From an uncultured bacterium (GTDB lineage Bacteria > Planctomycetota > Phycisphaerae > Phycisphaerales > SM1A02), in the NCBI GenBank assembly GCA_903867275.1, contig CAIPQY010000407.1:1-9762 (forward strand): DNA of 9,762 nucleotides. Reading direction: 5' to 3'. The notes beneath the pieces are model-generated. The model ran no database searches and had not been told where the DNA came from. It saw only the letters and a list, made by a program, of their open reading frames with translations. Positions 5,833 to 9,762 of this stretch are shown here, one piece after another (position 1 is the stretch's first letter; the number at the start of each line of letters is the position of its first letter). Made by a program: the position numbers and the translations under genes.

Positions 5833-6539
5833 CTGCTCGTGTGTCGGTGCGGCGGCTCTCCGGATTCGGCCTCCAGCGCATCCGAGCACAGCGACGCCAT
5901 CACGCGGCTCGCGCCGTCCGCCACCAGCAGTACTCCCAGCACGCCGGAGCCGGTGATGAACAGGATCAGCAGCACCGCCATCAGCCGATTCTGAAGCAGC
6001 GCATCGGGCGCCACCTGCACCAGCACCTGCAGCCCCGCGCTCAGGACCAGCGCCGTGCCCGCCACCCCCATCAACACGGTCGCCCACCGACTTCCACGAT
6101 CCAGCGCCTCGCCGGCCACCCACACGGCTGCCGTGAGCAGCTCCATCAGCGTGACGGTGCGCCACAGGTCTCGAAGCGCGCCAGACCACGGAAGGTCGGC
6201 ACCGAAAGTCGCCAGCAGCGTCGCGGCCATGGCCACGGCGCCGATCAGCGTGCCGCCCACCGCCAGCAGCATCCAGATGCGCACCCAACCGGAGGTTTGA
6301 ACCCCGGGCAGTTGGCGCCAGGCCACCGGAAACAGCCCGAATACGCGCCAACATGCCCCAATGGCTGCGATCGCGCCCAGCGGCAACCCCACAAAGGGCC
6401 AGACCAGCATGCCAGCGGCGACGGGGATCGATGCCCAGCACCCAACCGCCAAATCCGAGCCGCCCTCGGCGATCTTCTCGAACGGCCGCCGTTGTGGCAG
6501 TGGGGTGGCGGGGGATTCGGACGTCGACTTGCGCTGCAT
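5829..6539 (-). CDS. Multi-pass membrane protein of unknown function
   Basis: I do not recognise this 236-residue protein. A polar N-terminus rich in Ser, Pro and Arg (about 1-28) precedes five or six hydrophobic segments at roughly 30-50, 50-72, 88-112, 129-146, 151-177 and 184-207. A short polar tail ends in His-Arg-His. No catalytic or transport motif stands out; it could be an integral inner-membrane protein of a lineage-specific family. The start is uncertain: the ATG at 6539 has a weak GGGAAAG upstream and lies about 40 bases after the predicted start of a TATACT promoter, whereas an in-frame ATG at 6584 is only three bases from that hexamer and would probably not be transcribed whole. 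The stop TAG overlaps the trpE TAA. It is divergent from the S41 protease gene. Confidence 0.75.
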   Translation of the reverse strand: MQRKSTSESPATPLPQRRPFEKIAEGGSDLAVGCWASIPVAAGMLVWPFVGLPLGAIAAIGACWRVFGLFPVAWRQLPGVQTSGWVRIWMLLAVGGTLIGAVAMAATLLATFGADLPWSGALRDLWRTVTLMELLTAAVWVAGEALDRGSRWATVLMGVAGTALVLSAGLQVLVQVAPDALLQNRLMAVLLILFITGSGVLGVLLVADGASRVMASLCSDALEAESGEPPHRHTSS

Positions 6540-6587
6540 CGCGTACTTTCCCGACGGTTCACGGATGAATCCGCCGAACCACATGTC

Positions 6588-6595
6588 AGTATAAG
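6588..6595. promoter_or_regulatory. Overlapping divergent -10 elements sharing TATA
   Basis: The eight bases AGTATAAG read as TATAAG (6590-6595) on the plus strand, toward the S41 protease gene, and as TATACT (6593-6588) on the minus strand, toward the membrane gene. I found no good -35 box for either direction. If both work, the two promoters would compete for polymerase. Confidence 0.4.
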
Positions 6596-6613
6596 AGGAA
6601 CGGAATCCAACCC

Positions 6614-8962
6614 ATGCTGCCCCGCACCCGATCACGCCGTCCGATCCAGAACGCGCTCGCTCTTGCCGCCACGCTTCTCCTTGCGTGTGTGGTACGCGCC
6701 GACGTCGGCACCTGGAGCGACGCGGCGTGGGAGGCCGCCAAGCGCGCCGACATGGCCGCGTTCGACGCCGCGATGAAGCAGGCGCCCGAAGGCGACAGCG
6801 ATGCCGTCAAGGCGGTCAAGGCCGCGATCGCCCAGCGCGACCAGCATCGCATGGAGGCGGGCAAGGCGCGCGACGAGGCGATCGCCAAGCACCGTGCCGA
6901 TCTGCAGAAGGCGATCGAGGGCAATGACCTCACCCATGCGCTGATCGCCGCCGCCAACCTGAAGTTCCTGCTCGACGCGAAGGAGTGGAACGCCGAACTC
7001 GCCACGCCGATGGTCAAGGACATGGCCGCGAAGGCGGATGCGCGCCGCATCGAAGCCGAGAAGGCCACCGACTGGCTGCTGGCGCAGGAGATGCTCTTCC
7101 GCCTGCGCGCGCTCTACGAGGACAGCAACGATCAGGCGCGCTTCCGCGAGATCGACGAACAGCTCGATGAGAGCGGGCGTCGCGTGACCCTGATGGCGGA
7201 ATTCGCGCCGCGCCGCCTGCATGAGCTGCGCAAGATGCAGAGCGAGCGCTTCAAGGCCACACAGACGCCGGAGGAGAAGGCCAAGGCCAAGGCCAAGTCC
7301 AAGAAGCCCGAGGCCGATGCCGACGATCCCGACGAGCCCTTCCCCGAGTTCAATCCCGCTGCCGCCAACGACTGGAAGGAACAGTTCGACGGCATCACGC
7401 CGTACATGCTGCGCGAGGGCCTGCGCAAGGCGGCCACCGAGCACATCGAGAACGGTGGATGGAAGCCCCTGATCGAAGGCGGCCTGTCCGCGCTCACCCT
7501 GCTCGCGAACACCCCGGAGTGCCGCGAGACCTTCGCGGGCCTGGGCGACGACGCCAAGCGCGCCGAGTGGCTGAAGGCGCTCGGTGACGCCAGCAAGCGC
7601 GTGAACGAGGTGCCGACCGACGCGGCCAACGCCGTGCTGTTCCGCGAGGTGCTGAACACGCTGCTGAAGGCGAACGAGTCCACGGTGGCCATCCCCGAAA
7701 CCGCGCTGCTGCACGAATTCGGCGACGGCGCCACCAACGTGATCGCGCGACGCTTCGAGGATCCGTACTCGGAGATCATCTGGCCCGAGCGCCTGCGCCG
7801 TTTCCGCCAGCAGGTGGAAGGCAACTTCGTGGGCGTCGGCATCCTGATCCGTCACGACGAGAAGCGCGACATCGTGATCATCAATCCGCTCGAGGGTTCA
7901 CCCGCGATGCGCGCAGGCATCAAGCCGCAGGATCGCATCATGGCCGTGAACGGCCAGAGCACCACGGGCTGGTCGCTCAACCGCGCGGTCGATCTGATCA
8001 CCGGGCCGGCGGGCGACGTGGTCACGCTCTCGATCAAGCGCGAGGGCGAGGACAAGCCGATCGATGTGCCGTTGACGCGCGAGAGCATCAAGATGCGCTC
8101 CGTGACCGGCTGGCGCAAGACCGGCCTCACCGACATGGGGCAGCCCACCTGGGACTGGTACATCGATCCCGCCATGGGCATCGGCTATGTGCGGCTGACC
8201 AGCTTCAACGAGGACAGCTTCGAGGACTTCATGAAGGCGGTCGACGACATGCGTCGCCAGCGCACGCTGAACGGCATCGTGCTGGATCTGCGCGGCAACC
8301 CGGGCGGTCTGCTCACCAGCGCCACCGACTTCTGCAACCTGTGGATCCCGAATGGCGAGCTGGTCAGCACCGAGAACCGCTTCGGCGAGAAGACCAGCAG
8401 CCGTCCTGCCGAACCGAACCGCGCCGCGCTGAAGGATCTGCCGGTGGTGGTGCTGGTGAACCAGAGCAGCGCCAGCGCCAGCGAGATTCTGAGTGGCTGC
8501 CTGCAGGCCTACGACAAGGCCGTCATCGTGGGCGAGCGCAGCTTCGGCAAGGGCAGCGTGCAGGAAGTGACGCCACTGAAGGACCGCACCAAGGAGGCGG
8601 CGGTGAAGGTCACCACCCAGCACTACGTGCTGCCACCCGAGGCGGGCACCGAGAAGGGCCGTCTGGTTCACAAGAAGCCCGGAAGCGAGGACTGGGGCGT
8701 GGTGCCCGACCTGCGCATCCGCATGACGCCTGATCAGCTCGAGCAGCTCGCCGAACTGCGCACAGCGGTCGACACGCTGCCCGAGAAGGGTGTGGAGCCG
8801 AAGGAGCCGCGGAAGGACCCGAACGAGATCCTCGCCACGGGTACCGATCCGCAGCTTGAAACCGCGCTGCTCGCCATGCGGGCGCGCGTGCTGAAGCAGG
8901 CGTCGGCAACGGCGGTGGCGGGGGCCACGGACAAGGCCACTCCGGCCACCCAGACGCCCTGA
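6614..8962 (+). CDS. S41 (C-terminal processing) serine peptidase with PDZ domain and long N-terminal extension
   Basis: This 782-residue protein is a CtpA/Tsp-type protease, a family that trims or degrades exported proteins at exposed C-termini. A signal peptide covers about residues 1-29 (Arg-rich start, Leu/Ala core, cleavage near V-R-A; L-L-A-Cys25 is a less likely lipobox), placing it in the periplasm. Residues 30-215 are charged and helical; 222-241 is a Lys/Ala run followed by an Asp/Glu run; 245-380 is again helical. Then come D-P-Y-S and a PDZ domain (about 403-495), and the S41 core with R-G-N-P-G-G, S-A-S-A-S-E holding catalytic Ser621, and S-F-G-K-G holding Lys646. The Ser-Lys spacing of 25 equals that of E. 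coli Tsp (Ser430, Lys455). The Ala/Thr-rich C-terminus looks disordered. Typical family members have far shorter N-termini. GGAA eight bases before the ATG is a weak RBS. Confidence 0.92.
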   Translation: MLPRTRSRRPIQNALALAATLLLACVVRADVGTWSDAAWEAAKRADMAAFDAAMKQAPEGDSDAVKAVKAAIAQRDQHRMEAGKARDEAIAKHRADLQKAIEGNDLTHALIAAANLKFLLDAKEWNAELATPMVKDMAAKADARRIEAEKATDWLLAQEMLFRLRALYEDSNDQARFREIDEQLDESGRRVTLMAEFAPRRLHELRKMQSERFKATQTPEEKAKAKAKSKKPEADADDPDEPFPEFNPAAANDWKEQFDGITPYMLREGLRKAATEHIENGGWKPLIEGGLSALTLLANTPECRETFAGLGDDAKRAEWLKALGDASKRVNEVPTDAANAVLFREVLNTLLKANESTVAIPETALLHEFGDGATNVIARRFEDPYSEIIWPERLRRFRQQVEGNFVGVGILIRHDEKRDIVIINPLEGSPAMRAGIKPQDRIMAVNGQSTTGWSLNRAVDLITGPAGDVVTLSIKREGEDKPIDVPLTRESIKMRSVTGWRKTGLTDMGQPTWDWYIDPAMGIGYVRLTSFNEDSFEDFMKAVDDMRRQRTLNGIVLDLRGNPGGLLTSATDFCNLWIPNGELVSTENRFGEKTSSRPAEPNRAALKDLPVVVLVNQSSASASEILSGCLQAYDKAVIVGERSFGKGSVQEVTPLKDRTKEAAVKVTTQHYVLPPEAGTEKGRLVHKKPGSEDWGVVPDLRIRMTPDQLEQLAELRTAVDTLPEKGVEPKEPRKDPNEILATGTDPQLETALLAMRARVLKQASATAVAGATDKATPATQTP
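7277..7297 (+). repeat. Tandem hexamer repeat coding for Lys-Ala
   Basis: AAGGCC occurs three times in a row, followed by AAG, within the S41 protease gene. It encodes K-A-K-A-K-A-K (residues 222-228) at the start of the basic-then-acidic linker. Such short in-frame repeats can vary in number by slippage without shifting the frame. Confidence 0.6.
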
Positions 8963-8985
8963 ATCTGGTCCGTGCGGACAAGGCA

Positions 8986-9014
8986 TTGCCCCGCGATGGG
9001 TTTGCCCCTATAAC
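8986..9014 (+). promoter_or_regulatory. pdhA: Sigma-70-type promoter of pdhA
   Basis: TTGCCC (8986-8991), a 17-base spacer and TATAAC (9009-9014) make the best promoter match in the window: four of six and five of six bases at the ideal spacing. The predicted start near 9020 leaves a leader of about 35 bases before the ATG at 9055. The -35 resembles the TTGCCG of the lipoprotein promoter. Confidence 0.6.
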
Positions 9015-9054
9015 GGTGTGCTGCGCCGAGAGCCGATCGTGCTTCTCCCGGCCC

Positions 9055-9762
9055 ATGAACACCATGTCCACACCATCCACCGACACCCGCCGCCTCTTCG
9101 ACGTGCATCGCGGCGAGGCCGCTCCCCGGATTGCACCTGATCGTTCGGTTCCGCCTGCTGCCACCCTCAAGAAGTGGCTGCGGGACATGATGCTGATCCG
9201 CGAGTTCGAGGTGCGCTGCATGCAGGCGTATCAGGACAAGAAGATCGGCGGCTTCTGCCACGTGTACATCGGGCAGGAAGCTGTGGCGGTCGGCTGCGTG
9301 GCTGCCATGAAGCATGAGGATCCGCTGGTGACCGCCTACCGCGACCACGGCCACGCCCTGGCCCGCGGCATGTCCGCGCGAGCCTGCATGGCCGAGATGT
9401 TCGGTCGCGTGGATGGCTGCGCCAAGGGCAAGGGCGGCAGCATGCACATGTTCGACAAGCCCAACAACATGTTCGGCGGCCACGGCATCGTTGGCGCGCA
9501 GACGCCGCTCGGTCTGGGCCTGGCCTTCGCCACCAAGTACGAGGACGAGGTGCTGCGCGGCGGCAAGAACACGCGCGTCACGCTGTGCTTCCTGGGTGAT
9601 GGCGCGCTGAATCAGGGCGCGCTGCACGAGGCCATGAACCTGGCCGGCCTGATGAACATCCCGGTGGTGTTCGTGGTGGAGAACAACGGCTACTCGATGG
9701 GCACCAGCATCCATCGCGGCACCACGATGGCGCACGACCTCAAGAGCAAGGCGATCGGCTAC
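9055..9762 (+). CDS. pdhA: Pyruvate dehydrogenase E1 component, alpha subunit (cut by window edge)
   Basis: The visible 236 residues are the N-terminal two thirds of the alpha subunit of a heterotetrameric E1, which decarboxylates pyruvate with thiamine diphosphate and passes the acetyl group to E2 lipoyl domains. Seen motifs are I-R-x-F-E near 48, I-G-Q-E-A at 72-76, Y-R-D-H-G-H at 95-100, G-K-G-G-S-M-H at 125-131, and the thiamine diphosphate motif from G-D-G (181-183) to N-N (210-211), followed by G-Y-S-M-G-T. The first 35 or so residues are less conserved. Starts at 9055 and at 9064 are both possible; neither has a Shine-Dalgarno, and the first is taken because it is downstream of a good promoter. 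Branched-chain 2-oxoacid or acetoin dehydrogenase alpha subunits are related alternatives, but the H-M-F-D and Y-S-M-G-T-S context favours pyruvate. The beta subunit gene would be expected to follow. Confidence 0.9.
   Translation, partial: MNTMSTPSTDTRRLFDVHRGEAAPRIAPDRSVPPAATLKKWLRDMMLIREFEVRCMQAYQDKKIGGFCHVYIGQEAVAVGCVAAMKHEDPLVTAYRDHGHALARGMSARACMAEMFGRVDGCAKGKGGSMHMFDKPNNMFGGHGIVGAQTPLGLGLAFATKYEDEVLRGGKNTRVTLCFLGDGALNQGALHEAMNLAGLMNIPVVFVVENNGYSMGTSIHRGTTMAHDLKSKAIGY

Noticed and set aside
5251..6441. Minus-strand open frame of 396 codons across the trpE end and the membrane gene
   Set aside because: It is a Gly/Arg/Ala-rich shadow. The real minus-strand gene here is in another frame and has clean hydrophobic segments.
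6540..6635. Upstream starts of the membrane protein gene (6635 or 6584)
   Set aside because: The first overlaps the divergent S41 gene, and the second is only three bases from the likely -10 hexamer, so the codon would not be well placed in the transcript.
6632..7855. Minus-strand open frame of 407 codons opposite the S41 protease
   Set aside because: It mirrors the Lys/Glu/Ala-rich helical region and has no recognisable domain or start context.
8967..8980. Short GTCC-GTGC-GGAC hairpin after the S41 protease gene as its terminator
   Set aside because: There are only four base pairs and no T-run follows; the pdhA promoter begins right after it.
1..9762. A defence, mobile or CRISPR-like multi-gene system
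   Set aside because: Every substantial gene has a housekeeping or envelope assignment or is a single unknown membrane protein. No spaced direct repeats, integrase, transposase or toxin-antitoxin pair was seen.

Overview
The window is GC-rich, tightly packed bacterial chromosome. The protein set looks like a planctomycete, most likely of the Phycisphaerae: a futalosine-pathway menaquinone enzyme (MqnD), a tandem-ACT protein, a two-domain pterin synthase-like fusion, a YdjY-domain lipoprotein and an S41 protease with a very long helical N-terminus. That assignment rests on remembered family resemblance, not on a search. I see no mobile element, CRISPR array, tRNA, rRNA, phage gene or recognisable defence system, and no stretch over 300 bases without a gene.

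Layout. Bases 1-489 (minus) hold the start of a secreted DUF885 protein that runs off the left edge. It is divergent from mqnD (551-1441, plus), which is followed by a tandem-ACT protein (1480-1953) and a small CDGSH iron-sulfur protein (1965-2165). Convergent to these is a QueD/PTPS-like fusion (2176-2925, minus). After a 156-base divergent gap with a visible promoter comes a close plus-strand cluster: YdjY-domain lipoprotein (3082-3783), ruvC (3795-4295) and trpE (4300-5832). A multi-pass membrane protein (5829-6539, minus) is convergent with trpE; their stop codons interlock. It shares a divergent promoter region with a secreted S41 protease (6614-8962). The window ends inside pdhA (9055 to the edge), which has its own good promoter.

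How the genes fit together. Most are housekeeping genes of unrelated pathways: menaquinone, pterin/queuosine, recombination, tryptophan, envelope proteolysis and pyruvate oxidation. Short gaps suggest two plus-strand transcription groups (mqnD/ACT/CDGSH and lipoprotein/ruvC/trpE), but -10-like hexamers just before several starts suggest some genes are also transcribed singly, perhaps as leaderless mRNAs.

The most unusual structure is non-coding. The ribosome binding site and GTG start of the lipoprotein gene lie inside a 14-bp hairpin followed by a T-rich run, which is the form of an intrinsic terminator. A competing smaller hairpin and a promoter lie just upstream, so this may be an attenuator or a short RNA. 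I found no convincing new multi-gene system.
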